Source: Cephaloticoccus capnophilus (GTDB taxonomy: Bacteria > Verrucomicrobiota > Verrucomicrobiia > Opitutales > Opitutaceae). From it: a DNA stretch of 40,519 nt. Each line of letters starts with the position of its first letter. The first letter of the stretch is position 1. This document shows positions 25,908 to 34,005 of this stretch, piece after piece. The notes beneath the pieces are model-generated. The model was not told where the DNA came from, made no database searches, and saw nothing but the letters and a program-made list of their open reading frames with translations. A program made the position numbers and the translations under genes. The stretch covers positions 1 through 40,519 of the forward strand of contig NZ_LSZP01000037.1 of the NCBI RefSeq assembly GCF_001580045.1, read 5' to 3'.

Positions 25908-26720
25908 CTACTTTCGCGCGTGGAAAATGGCCTCGAGCGGCAGCCCTGTGAGCTGGGTAATCCCGCGCAGTAGCCGCCACAGCCCAGCGAGCATGATGGC
26001 CATGCTGGGCAGCGTGATGACCGGCCAGCTTATGAGATTCATTTTGGCGAGTTCGGCATTGAACTCGGGGCTGCCGCTAGGGCTTTGGAGGAGCCAGCGG
26101 GCGAGCGCGAAGTTGAGCACCGCGCTGAACAAAAACGAGCCGACGAGCCATTGGCCGGTTTGGCGCAGGAGTCGCTCAAATCGCGCCTGGGCGGCGGGCT
26201 GCGAATTGTCGCTGCCTGGCTGGGCATCGAGCGCGGCATCAATACGGGCGACGTCGATGACTTGCTCGTTATAAACAAACTGGCGGACGAGCGGGCGGCG
26301 CGAGTGTTGCGAGGCCCAGACGCAGGCGGCAATGAGTGCGGGGATGGCAGCTTCTTTTACGGCAAACCAAAGTCCATCGACCTGCATGAGCCCGAGCCCG
26401 CCAGTGAGCAGCACGCTGGCGAGCCCGATGACCGACACGAAGTTGGCGCTGCGGCGCTGCGCGAAATCCCAGAGTCCGTAGCCGAGGGGGAAGAGCAGCG
26501 CGGCGACGAGCGCGAGGGCTGGGCCGAGTCGTTCGGGGGCGCTCAGCTTGGCGAGGATGAGCGAGGGCAGCGCGATGTTGCACACGAGGTTGACGAGGAG
26601 GTTTTCGCGCTTGGGCGCGGGCGCGGGCGCGGGTGCGCCGAGCGCTGTCGTGTTGGGCGTCTCGGTGGTCGGGAGGGGCGCAGTAGGCGTGCGGGGCGTG
26701 AGGGGCGTGCGGTGCGGCAT
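25908..26720 (-). CDS. VC0807-like multi-pass membrane protein
   Basis: This 270-residue protein resembles the uncharacterised VC0807 family. After a Pro/Thr-rich N-terminal tail (residues 1-40) come [60 protein letters not shown] and further hydrophobic segments, giving about six membrane helices. The polar region near 150-190 includes [18 protein letters not shown] start it at the ATG at 26720. The longer open frame up to 27503 is antisense to pdxJ and not real. It is divergent from pdxJ with 108 bases between the starts. The substrate is unknown. The 177-base upstream gap to the OmpW gene (25731-25907) shows no clear feature. Confidence 0.82.
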   Translation of the reverse strand: MPHRTPLTPRTPTAPLPTTETPNTTALGAPAPAPAPKRENLLVNLVCNIALPSLILAKLSAPERLGPALALVAALLFPLGYGLWDFAQRRSANFVSVIGLASVLLTGGLGLMQVDGLWFAVKEAAIPALIAACVWASQHSRRPLVRQFVYNEQVIDVARIDAALDAQPGSDNSQPAAQARFERLLRQTGQWLVGSFLFSAVLNFALARWLLQSPSGSPEFNAELAKMNLISWPVITLPSMAIMLAGLWRLLRGITQLTGLPLEAIFHARK

Positions 26721-26828
26721 GGTCAGTGTGGGCGTGGGGATAAACGCAGCGCAGACAAGAAACACACAAGTCTGCGCTTTTACGCGCTTCCCTGTGCGCA
26801 GTGCGGTGCCGTAGCTTTGCTGCAAGTC

Positions 26829-27578
26829 ATGATTCTTCTCGGTCTCAATATCGATCACTGCGCGACGCTGCGGCAGGCGCGTTACCGCGATGTGACGCAC
26901 AGGGGAAATCCGATTGTGGAGCCCGATGTGCTGGCATTGGCACTCGTCGCTGAGGCGGCCGGGGCGGATGGGATTACGGCGCATCTGCGCGAGGATCGCC
27001 GCCATATGCAGGATGCCGATATTGTGGAGTTGCGGGCGCGAATCGCTACGCGGATCAACCTCGAGATGGCGTGCACGCCGGAGATGGTGGCGCTCGCCCT
27101 GCGCGTGCGGCCCGACTCGGTGTGCCTCGTGCCCGAGTCGCGCGAAGAGGTGACGACCGAGGGCGGCTTGGACGTCGCGGGCCAGCGCGATCGGGTGCGC
27201 GAGGTCGTCGCGGCGATGAGTGCGGCGGGGGTTGCGACGAGCCTGTTTATCGATCCTGAGCCCGTGCAAATCGACCTCGCCGCCGAGCTGGGTGCGCCGT
27301 GGGTGGAGCTCCACACCGGCGCGTATGCAAATGCCTACTACGCGAATGACGGTCGCCGCGCGACGGAGTTTGCTCGGCTTCGCGAGGGTGCCCTCCGTGC
27401 GCATGCGCTGGGGCTTCGTGTGAATGCGGGACACGGGATTAACTACACCAATATCGCCGAAGTGCGGACGCTGCCGCATCTGCACGAGCTCAACATCGGC
27501 CACAGTATCATTTCGCGTGCGCTAGCGACCGGCCTCGCCGAGGCGGTTCGCGAGATGCGTGCGTTGATGAATCCCTAA
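26829..27578 (+). CDS. pdxJ: Pyridoxine 5'-phosphate synthase
   Basis: PdxJ condenses 1-deoxyxylulose 5-phosphate with 3-amino-2-oxopropyl phosphate to make PNP in the DXP-dependent vitamin B6 route. At 249 residues it matches the family. Visible motifs are [16 protein letters not shown] at the N-terminus, [19 protein letters not shown] near 45-65, [12 protein letters not shown] near 76, [16 protein letters not shown] near 97-112, [29 protein letters not shown] and [13 protein letters not shown] start at the ATG at 26829. It begins a run pdxJ-acpS-membrane gene-nnr. Confidence 0.97.
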   Translation: MILLGLNIDHCATLRQARYRDVTHRGNPIVEPDVLALALVAEAAGADGITAHLREDRRHMQDADIVELRARIATRINLEMACTPEMVALALRVRPDSVCLVPESREEVTTEGGLDVAGQRDRVREVVAAMSAAGVATSLFIDPEPVQIDLAAELGAPWVELHTGAYANAYYANDGRRATEFARLREGALRAHALGLRVNAGHGINYTNIAEVRTLPHLHELNIGHSIISRALATGLAEAVREMRALMNP

Positions 27579-27593
27579 CTCCTTTTCGCAACC

Positions 27594-28061
27594 ATGAGTG
27601 ACGCTTTCGCGAGTCCTGCCTCTGTGCGTGCTGCTCTGCTCTCCGGACTTTCGCTGCCGGCGGGCGGCGTACTAATCGGGCTCGGCTGCGACTTGATTGA
27701 GGTCGAGCGGATCGCGGCGGCGATTTCACGGCACGGTGTGCATTTCCTTACGCGCACTTTTACCGAGGAAGAGCGAAGTTACTGCGCTGCGCTCAAGTAT
27801 CCGGATAAACACTACGCGGCGCGTTGGGCGGCGAAGGAGGCCGTGGCGAAAGCGTTTACGACAGGCATCGGTGCGGAGCTTAGCTGGACCTCCGTGAGCG
27901 TGTATCACGGCGCGCGCAGCGAGCCACGGGTTCGGCTTGATGATCAGGGGGCGAGCTTGCTTCGCGCCTTGGGCGGGACGGATGTGCTGCTCAGCTTGTC
28001 GCATACCGAGACGCATGCGCTGGCAGTTGCCGCGATTGTTAGGAAGGAGTGTGCATCATGA
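27594..28061 (+). CDS. acpS: Holo-[acyl-carrier-protein] synthase
   Basis: AcpS moves the phosphopantetheine arm from CoA to the acyl carrier protein. The magnesium ligands are Asp33 in GLGCDLIEVERIAAA and Glu82 in WAAKEAVAKAF. FLTRTFTEEERSYC lies near 51-64 and the C-terminal LLSLSHTETHALAVA near 132-146. At 155 residues it is longer than the usual ~125 because of a 25-residue N-terminal extension before the first strand, with no internal ATG to shorten it. It follows pdxJ by 15 bases, as in many bacteria, and overlaps the next gene by 4 bases (ATGA). Confidence 0.95.
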   Translation: MSDAFASPASVRAALLSGLSLPAGGVLIGLGCDLIEVERIAAAISRHGVHFLTRTFTEEERSYCAALKYPDKHYAARWAAKEAVAKAFTTGIGAELSWTSVSVYHGARSEPRVRLDDQGASLLRALGGTDVLLSLSHTETHALAVAAIVRKECAS

Positions 28062-28639
28062 GTGCTGAGTTGGAAAGTGATGACCCGCTTCCCGGGGAGA
28101 AGCCTGCGCGTCCGCCCTCGGTGAAGCAGCTCTCAAAGACGCCGTCTTGGATCATGCTCGGCTTTGTGATTGGGGCGGTGTTTGTGCTCTCGCTGCGGCG
28201 TGATCCCGAGGTGGTTTATGTGCGCGAGGAGGTCGCGCTGCCTTCGCCGTCGCCCGCTGCTGCAGCGCCGCCGCAGGAGCCCGATTTTACGGTGCTGGAA
28301 GCGGTCTTTGCCGAGTGGCAAAGCTATGCGGTGTGGGACGCAGATGTGACGGAGGTCGCGCTTTGGGATAGCGATCTGGGCCGATACGCGCGGTTTTATG
28401 AAGTGCTGCGTGCACCCAGTCGGGAGGGCGTGGCGGGCGGCGCACTGACGTTTTATTATCGCTCGATTCCTGCGCTTACCCGGCCTGTCGTAACACGCGG
28501 GGTGAGCGAGAGCCTGCCGCTGCTGTTTACCGAGCCGGATGTGCTGCGCGAAGCGTGGCTGCGCCAGCGCGACGAGGAGACTTGGAGTGCAATCCAAGAG
28601 TCGATCCGCAAGCTCTCGGCTCCGCGCGAAAACGAGTAA
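28058..28639 (+). CDS. Hypothetical single-pass membrane protein
   Basis: I do not recognise this 193-residue protein. The start at 28058 overlaps the acpS stop (ATGA) and has an AAGGAG Shine-Dalgarno eight bases upstream. A single membrane helix covers about residues 31-46 (WIMLGFVIGAVFVLSL). A Pro/Ala-rich linker (SPSPAAAAPPQEPDF) leads to a periplasmic domain of about 120 residues with several Trp and acidic positions (FAEWQSYAVWDADVTEVALW). Translational coupling to acpS and the 4-base gap to nnr place it in the operon. Its role is unknown. Confidence 0.8.
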   Translation: MSAELESDDPLPGEKPARPPSVKQLSKTPSWIMLGFVIGAVFVLSLRRDPEVVYVREEVALPSPSPAAAAPPQEPDFTVLEAVFAEWQSYAVWDADVTEVALWDSDLGRYARFYEVLRAPSREGVAGGALTFYYRSIPALTRPVVTRGVSESLPLLFTEPDVLREAWLRQRDEETWSAIQESIRKLSAPRENE

Positions 28640-28643
28640 ACTC

Positions 28644-30449
28644 ATGAGTGTGGGCACGGAGACTGAGCCTTGGGCACAGCCGATTCTTTCCGCAGCGGAA
28701 GTCGGCGAGTTTGAGGCGCGGATTTTTGGCGGGGATGAAACGCAAACGCGCGAGTGGTCGGCGAGCGGTGCATTAGCGCGGTCGGCGAGCAGCGCGAAAG
28801 CTTGGGCGGCGATGCAGGCTGCGGGGCGCGCGCTCGCCGATGCGGTGCTCCGCGACTTTGAGGGGATTGGCGGTTTCCCCAAAAATGCCGGGCGGCTCCT
28901 CGTGCTCGTGGGCAAGGGCCACAATGGCGGGGATGCCTTGATCGCGGCGGAGGCGATTTTGGGAAAATACCCGAGTGTAGTTGCGGACTTCGTTTTCGTT
29001 TTTGGTGAGCCTGCGCTTAGGCCGCTCGCGCGTCGGGCTTGGCTTAGCCTGCAAACCCGGTTTCCCGAGCGGATGCAGGTGCTCGCGCGGCGGGGCTTGA
29101 GCGAGCGAGTGACCACGCACCAAAGCGCGCACCTCGCCGTTCACGGCGAGGTCAAGCGAGGTAGTCGTCATATGGAGCCGAAGGCTCCCCTAGCTTGTGG
29201 AGGAGAAGCTCCGACCGCAGGGTCGGAGTTCTTCACCACGGGCGCGCCTTACGCGTTGTGCTTGGATGGCGTTTTCGGGTTTCAGTTTCGCCCGCCGCTC
29301 GACTCGGGCACAGCCTCTGTGTTGGCGGCGGCGGGCGCGTTGTCGGTCGGGCTGCGTGCGGCGGTGGACTTGCCTTCGGGCTTAGGCGAGGCAGGCGCGT
29401 TTCGCGCGGATTTCACTTACGCGACCGGCGTTTTGAAGCGCGAGGCGCTGGGGTTGCGAAACGCCGGGCGGCTGCGCTACCTCGACCTCGGTTTTTTCAA
29501 AAACGCCAATCCGGAATCTCGCTCTGCTGAGCGGGTGATTACGGCTGAGGTGTTGGCGCCGCTGCGCGGCTGGCGCGATCCGCACTCGGATAAGCGCGCG
29601 CAGGGGCATGTGTTTGTGTTGGCTGGCTCTCGGGAATACCCGGGCGCGGCGCTGATGTGCGTGCTCGCGGCATTGCGCAGCGGAGCGGGCTTGGTGACGG
29701 CCTTTGTGCCCGAGGCCTTCGTTTCGAGTTTTGCGGCAAGCGTGCCGGAGGCGATTTGGGTGGGCTGGCCGGAGACGCCTAACGGCGGACTCGCGCTGGA
29801 GGGCGAGTATCTGCTGCGCGAACGGCTGGCGCGTGCGGGCGAGAAACGTGCCTTGGTCATCGGCCCGGGAATTGGCCGCGAGCGCGAGACACAGGTCTTG
29901 GTGGGCGAAGTGCTGAAAACCTATTCGGGCGAATTGCCGGTTTTGCTCGATGCCGATGCCTTGCAGCCGGAGTTTTTGGAAAAAACGCGCGGCCCGCTCG
30001 TCCTCACACCGCATGCGGGCGAGTTTCGACGCCTCAGCGCCGCGGAGCCGAGCGACGCGAGTTTACGCGACTTCGCGCAGAGAGTGGGCGCAGTCGTCGT
30101 TTTAAAAGGGCCGGTGACACGGGTTTGCGACGGAAGCCCGCGCCGCGACTCGTGCCTTAACCGAGGCGTCAGCGGCGAGGGCAGTGGAGAACGCGAGGGC
30201 GCTTCCGCGCTGCCGGTTTATCACAGTCTTTTGGGCGGGCCGGTGCTCGCACGCGGCGGCACCGGCGACTTGCTCGCTGGAATGATCGGCGCGCAACTAG
30301 CCCGCGAGCCGAGCGCGATTTTGGAGGCGAGCTGCCGTGCAGTGGCTTGGCATGGGCTGGCAGCAGAGGCACTGGAGCGCGCCCAAGGCGCGGAAACCGT
30401 CCGCACGACCGAACTCCTCAATTACTTGAGCCTGGCCCTGCGCAGTTAG
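28644..30449 (+). CDS. nnr: Bifunctional NAD(P)H-hydrate epimerase / dehydratase
   Basis: This protein repairs hydrated NAD(P)H. The N-terminal YjeF-type epimerase domain (about 15-235) has GKGHNGGDALIAAEA at residues 90-104. The C-terminal dehydratase domain (about 300-600) has GHVFVLAGSREYPGAALM, RSGAGLVTAFVPE, LVIGPGIGRE, LLDADAL, LTPHAGEFRRL, VVLKGPVTRV and the ATP/ADP motif GGTGDLLAGMIGAQLA near 537. I start at the ATG at 28644 (MSVGTETEPW), 4 bases after the previous stop. At 601 residues it is longer than the usual ~500. Part of the excess is about residues 170-200 (KRGSRHMEPKAPLACGG), encoded by strongly palindromic DNA. Repeat R6 begins 8 bases after its stop. Confidence 0.93.
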   Translation: MSVGTETEPWAQPILSAAEVGEFEARIFGGDETQTREWSASGALARSASSAKAWAAMQAAGRALADAVLRDFEGIGGFPKNAGRLLVLVGKGHNGGDALIAAEAILGKYPSVVADFVFVFGEPALRPLARRAWLSLQTRFPERMQVLARRGLSERVTTHQSAHLAVHGEVKRGSRHMEPKAPLACGGEAPTAGSEFFTTGAPYALCLDGVFGFQFRPPLDSGTASVLAAAGALSVGLRAAVDLPSGLGEAGAFRADFTYATGVLKREALGLRNAGRLRYLDLGFFKNANPESRSAERVITAEVLAPLRGWRDPHSDKRAQGHVFVLAGSREYPGAALMCVLAALRSGAGLVTAFVPEAFVSSFAASVPEAIWVGWPETPNGGLALEGEYLLRERLARAGEKRALVIGPGIGRERETQVLVGEVLKTYSGELPVLLDADALQPEFLEKTRGPLVLTPHAGEFRRLSAAEPSDASLRDFAQRVGAVVVLKGPVTRVCDGSPRRDSCLNRGVSGEGSGEREGASALPVYHSLLGGPVLARGGTGDLLAGMIGAQLAREPSAILEASCRAVAWHGLAAEALERAQGAETVRTTELLNYLSLALRS

Positions 30450-30457
30450 TCAGACTT

Positions 30458-30777
30458 CCACTACGCGTGGGGCGGCAGCGTGTCGCTGCACCCGTTCAAT
30501 TTGGGAATTGGCCTCGTCGCTTCGCGACAAAACCAATTCCCAAATTTGAAAGCACTCCCCCTGTCGCGTTGCGACAGGGAGTAGAGTGATAACCCGTTTG
30601 GGCGAAGTGGGGAAAATCATCAGTAAACTCCCGCTTTCAAGTTTGGGGTCCTTTTCACAGAGCCGCTTGGCTGCCGTGCGAATGCACGGCAACCAAGCGG
30701 CTCTGTAAATGGGTGCAGGCACAGCCTGCCGCCCCACGCGGAGTGGAGGTCTGTGAGCGCTGACACTGACCGCGCGG
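30458..30777 (+). repeat. R6: complete five-hairpin copy, best reference unit
   Basis: Hairpins in order are as follows. HP1 is GCAGCG-tgt-CGCTGC (30475-30489). HP2 is a perfect 14-bp stem AATTTGGGAATTGG with CCAATTCCCAAATT (30498-30546), with GTCGC-ttc-GCGAC inside. HP3 is CCCTGTCGC-gtt-GCGACAGGG (30559-30579). HP4 (30657-30706) is a 23-bp stem starting ACAGAGCCGCTTGG with a single mismatch and a GAAT loop. HP5 is GCAGGC-aca-GCCTGC (30715-30729). The arms CCACTACGCGTGG and CCACGCGGAGTGG are near inverted repeats. A conserved linker (AGAGTGATAACCCGTTTGGG) joins HP3 to HP4. The tail is the alternative type shared with R2. The element starts 8 bases after the nnr stop. Confidence 0.92.
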
Positions 30778-30971
30778 GCAAGAGTGCGTTTTTAGCAGGG
30801 CTTACGGGGGCGATTAAAGTGTTGGAACTAAAACTGTGTCATAAGCTTACTATAGACTTTACTTCATTAGTATATTAGTAATGAATAGGTTCGTTCTTTA
30901 ACCCAAAGAAGCGACTACACAAATCCGCTGACGCACTGTGGTGCAGGGCGGCCAAACTGAGAAACAAACCT
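30778..30971 (+). promoter_or_regulatory. AT-rich leader and presumed promoter region of the OprP-like porin
   Basis: Between R6 and the porin ATG lies an AT-rich stretch (about 30815-30895) unlike the rest of the window. It contains TTGGAA at about 30822 and several TA-rich hexamers (TACTAT, TATTAG). It also contains TGTCATA followed four bases later by TACTATA, a weak resemblance to a Pho box (4 of 7 in the second half). I cannot fix a single promoter. Phosphate control is only a possibility suggested by the porin type. Confidence 0.3.
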
Positions 30972-32462
30972 ATGAAACACATGATTTTAGAAACCTTGCG
31001 GGCTCGTACTTGGGCAGTTCGCTCGGCGGCCCTCGGCGCGGCCTTGTTTGCCGCTGGGCTGATCGGGCCGCTGCCGTATGCCTTTGGGCAGGTCCCTGAT
31101 ACTGCCGCGGTACGCCAAGCCCCAGATAACGCGGAGCTGCTCCGGCTGCTCGAAGCGCAGGCTCGCCGGATTGAGCAACTCGAGGAGCGGCTCTCAGCGG
31201 TGACTGCGGCGGCCGAGAGCGACCGCGTAGCGCGCCAATCGGCGCATGAGGCGGCAGCGCCAGATGCGCACGTGCTCTTGCCCCGAGTGGAGGCGCTTGA
31301 AACGAAGGCCAAGGCGCAGCCGACGCTCAATTGGTCGCGGGGAGCCGCCCCGCGACTGACCAGTCCCGATGGTAGCCTAAGCTTCCGGCTGCGCGGGCGT
31401 CTGTTTGCGGACGTGTCGGGGACGGGCGGCTCGCGTTTTGGCGAGCTCAATAATACGGGCACCGAAATCCGCAGTCTGCGTTTTGGTGCGGAGGGCGCGT
31501 ATAACCAGCTTAGCTGGGTGATTGAGGGCGACTTTGCCGACAACACTACGGCGTGGAAATCGGCCTACCTCGCGCTGGGGCATAAGCTTTTTGGAAAGGG
31601 CGCTGAGCTCAGTGTGGGCAATCGGCTTGAAGACCGTGGCTTCGATGGCGCGAGCGGCGGTGGAAACGTGCCCTTCCAAGACCGAAACGTCGTGGGGCTC
31701 GCACTGCAGCCTGCGCGTGGAAACTTCGGTGTGGGGCTTACCGAACGGATCACGGGCGAGCATTGGCACGCGAGCTTCGCGGTCACAGGCAACGACTTGA
31801 GTAACGTCGGCAACAACCGCGATACAGTAACCTACTCCACGCGCGCGCACCTTAACCCAATCAAGGGCGAGCGCGGCACGCTGCATCTCGGCGCATGGGG
31901 GCTTTATGAGGACATCGCCAAGGGCGACGCGAGCGGCCTGCGCAACTGGGGGCAGGGTGGGCACTTTAATGACAATGCAAAGACCCGCCCGGGCGCGCTC
32001 GCCGAGGTGACCCGTGCACACGCTTACGGGGCCGAGCTCGCCGGCTTTTTTGGGCCGTTTTGGGCTTACGGCGAGTGGGGCCAGCGCGAGCTAAAGAGCG
32101 CAGCGCTCGGTCGCCGCGATTACGACGCTTACGCGCTTTCGGCAGGCTGGTTTCTGGGCGGTGCCAAACCTAGCTACAACGCGCGCGCCGGGACCTGGGG
32201 CGGCGTAAAGGTCGCAAATCCCGTGACGGCGGGCGGCACCGGCGCGTGGGAACTAAAGGCCCGCTACGAATCGCTCGACTACACGAAGCTCCCCACCGGA
32301 GGCGACGGCGAGGCGTGGACGCTCGGGGCCAACTGGTACCTCAACAACAATAGCCGGATCCTCTTCGATGCCGTCTATTGGGAAACCAACAACCGCAGCG
32401 GTGCCTACCAAGGACAGGACGACGGCTACACGCTAAACGCCCGATTCCAAGTGACGTTTTAG
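30972..32462 (+). CDS. OprP/OprO-like outer membrane porin
   Basis: This 496-residue protein resembles phosphate-selective porins of the OprP family. A long signal peptide covers about residues 1-39 (AALGAALFAAGLIGPLPYAF). A coiled-coil segment follows (about 52-85, ELLRLLEAQARRIEQLEERL), which in this family promotes trimer packing. The barrel starts near 125 (LTSPDGSLSFRLRGRLFADV), with EIRSLRFGAEGAYNQLSWVI and the C-terminal DDGYTLNARFQVTF ending in Phe. Acidic and aromatic barrel strands fit an anion porin, but phosphate specificity is not proven. It stands alone between repeats R6 and R7, so both its promoter side and its 3' end border these elements. Confidence 0.9.
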   Translation: MKHMILETLRARTWAVRSAALGAALFAAGLIGPLPYAFGQVPDTAAVRQAPDNAELLRLLEAQARRIEQLEERLSAVTAAAESDRVARQSAHEAAAPDAHVLLPRVEALETKAKAQPTLNWSRGAAPRLTSPDGSLSFRLRGRLFADVSGTGGSRFGELNNTGTEIRSLRFGAEGAYNQLSWVIEGDFADNTTAWKSAYLALGHKLFGKGAELSVGNRLEDRGFDGASGGGNVPFQDRNVVGLALQPARGNFGVGLTERITGEHWHASFAVTGNDLSNVGNNRDTVTYSTRAHLNPIKGERGTLHLGAWGLYEDIAKGDASGLRNWGQGGHFNDNAKTRPGALAEVTRAHAYGAELAGFFGPFWAYGEWGQRELKSAALGRRDYDAYALSAGWFLGGAKPSYNARAGTWGGVKVANPVTAGGTGAWELKARYESLDYTKLPTGGDGEAWTLGANWYLNNNSRILFDAVYWETNNRSGAYQGQDDGYTLNARFQVTF

Positions 32463-32478
32463 CCACGCCGCCTAAGGC

Positions 32479-32865
32479 CTGTTCCTGCTTCAAACGCGGC
32501 CGCGCGGTCAGTGTCCGAGGTCACAGCCTCCACTCCGCGTGGAGCGGCGGTCAGTGACCGCTTCCATTCAATTTGGGATTTCGCATCGCGCTATCGCGCG
32601 AAAGCGAAATCCCAAATTTGAAAGCATTCCCCCTGTCGCGTTGCGACAGGGAGGGGAAATTAGAGTGATACCCCGTTTGGGCGAGGAGGGAAAAATCACG
32701 AAAAATCCACGTCCCAAAGTTTGGGTTCCTTTTCAGATTTTGGTTTCGCCTCTGCGCGTCGCGCAGAAACGAAACCAAAATCTAAATGGGTGCAGCGACA
32801 CGCTGCCGCCCCACGCGCAGTGGAAAAAAGCGTTTCAGCGCGGCTTGCGGTTGAAACGGGAGCAG
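32479..32865 (+). repeat. R7: full-length multi-hairpin repeat with both outer termini
   Basis: The outer ends are CTGTTCCTGCTTCAAACG on the left and GGTTGAAACGGGAGCAG on the right, imperfect inverted repeats of the same type as E2, 387 bases apart. Inside, HP1 is GCGGTC-agt-GACCGC, HP2 pairs GGGATTTCG with CGAAATCCC, and HP3 is CCCTGTCGC-gtt-GCGACAGGG. HP4 (32735-32783) is a completely different stem, AGATTTTGGTTTCG with CGAAACCAAAATCT, perfectly paired. HP5 is GCAGCG-aca-CGCTGC. It starts 16 bases after the porin stop and ends 67 bases before argC, so any arg promoter lies in its tail or in the short remaining gap, where I find no clear -35/-10 pair. Confidence 0.92.
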
Positions 32866-32932
32866 ACTCCTCGCGCGTGCTCATCGCTTTGCTCGTGACA
32901 GCGGGCGCTGCGAGTCGCTCACTGCTCGGCTT

Positions 32933-33976
32933 ATGATGAAAGTCGGCGTTGTTGGCGCATCGGGGTACACGGGCGAGGTGCTCGTGCAGCTCCTCCTAAA
33001 GCATCCGGCGGTCGATCTGGCGGTCGTCACTTCGCGGGCGCAGGCGGGCAAGCCCCTCTCGGCAGTCATCCCTGCGCTGCGTGGAGTGGATCGCGGGCTG
33101 CGTTTTGTGGATTCAGACGCTGCCGCGCTCGCGGCGAGCGACTGTGCGCTCTTTTTCCTGGCGCTGCCACATGGCGCGGCGGCGGACTACGCGAGGGCAT
33201 TCGTCGCCGCGGGGAAGCGGGTAATCGACCTTTCGGCGGATTTCCGCGTGGCCGATTTGGCGACGTATACGCGCTACTATGGGGCGCACCACGCGCCCGA
33301 GCTTTTGCCGCAAGCGCGCTATGTGCTGCCCGAAATCGCGGGCGAGCGTTGGCGCAGTGAAGCGCGGCTCGTCGCCGCGCCGGGTTGTTATCCGACGAGT
33401 ATTCTCGTGCCGCTCGTGCCGCTGCTCCGCGCCGGGCTAGTCTCGCGCGAGCACATCGTCGCCAACTCGTTTAGCGGGGTGAGTGGTGCCGGGAAGAAGG
33501 CGGCGGAGATGTATCTCTATGTCGAGCGGGCCGAGAGCGCTAAAGCGTATGGACTGACTGCACACCGGCACCTGGCCGAAATCGAAGAGCAACTGACGCT
33601 GGCCGCAAAGGCGGGCGGGGGGGGCGAGCCGGTCGTGCTCCAATTTAACCCGCACTTGGCTCCGATGCGGCGCGGTATCGCGACCACCATTACGGTACCT
33701 GCTGCGGCAGGCGCGACCCTGTCGGCGCTTCGCACGGCGTGGGAAGCCGCCTACGGTGCGGCGCCTTTTGTCCAAATCTTGGCGGAGGGGGAAACGCCCG
33801 ACACGGCGCATGTCGTCGGCACAAACCGTATCGATATTTCTGCGACCTACGACCCGCGCACACGCAACTTCGTCCTTACCTCGGCGGAGGATAACTTGAT
33901 GAAAGGCGCGGGCGGCCAAGCCGTGCAAATCATGAACCTGTGGTGCGGCTTTGCCGAGGCCGCCGGTCTCACTTAA
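32933..33976 (+). CDS. argC: N-acetyl-gamma-glutamyl-phosphate reductase
   Basis: ArgC reduces N-acetylglutamyl phosphate to the semialdehyde with NADPH, the third step of arginine synthesis. The nucleotide-binding N-terminus is VGVVGASGYTGEVLVQLL. The catalytic Cys lies in AAPGCYPTSILVPL near residue 150, followed by SGVSGAGKKAAEMY near 183. The C-terminus includes ATYDPRTRNFVLTSAEDNLMKGAGGQAVQ. At 347 residues it is the standard length. The frame begins ATGATG, so the start may be either Met. It is the first gene of the arg cluster and lies directly downstream of repeat R7. No Shine-Dalgarno is visible. Confidence 0.97.
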   Translation: MMKVGVVGASGYTGEVLVQLLLKHPAVDLAVVTSRAQAGKPLSAVIPALRGVDRGLRFVDSDAAALAASDCALFFLALPHGAAADYARAFVAAGKRVIDLSADFRVADLATYTRYYGAHHAPELLPQARYVLPEIAGERWRSEARLVAAPGCYPTSILVPLVPLLRAGLVSREHIVANSFSGVSGAGKKAAEMYLYVERAESAKAYGLTAHRHLAEIEEQLTLAAKAGGGGEPVVLQFNPHLAPMRRGIATTITVPAAAGATLSALRTAWEAAYGAAPFVQILAEGETPDTAHVVGTNRIDISATYDPRTRNFVLTSAEDNLMKGAGGQAVQIMNLWCGFAEAAGLT

Positions 33977-34005
33977 GCCCGTCGCGGCCAGTACACGTTT
34001 TCCCC

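Noticed and set aside
26721-27503. Upstream extension of the minus-strand frame that would make the VC0807-like gene 531 residues
   Set aside because: It is exactly antisense to pdxJ, has shadow-frame composition, and the membrane protein family starts after the ATG at 26720.
30559-30579. HP3 as an ordinary rho-independent terminator
   Set aside because: The stem CCCTGTCGC/GCGACAGGG is strong but not followed by a T run on either strand, so intrinsic termination is not supported by sequence alone.
32479-32865. Target-site duplication flanking full-length repeat R7
   Set aside because: Bases outside the termini (CCTAAGG on the left, ACTCCTCG on the right) show no convincing direct repeat.
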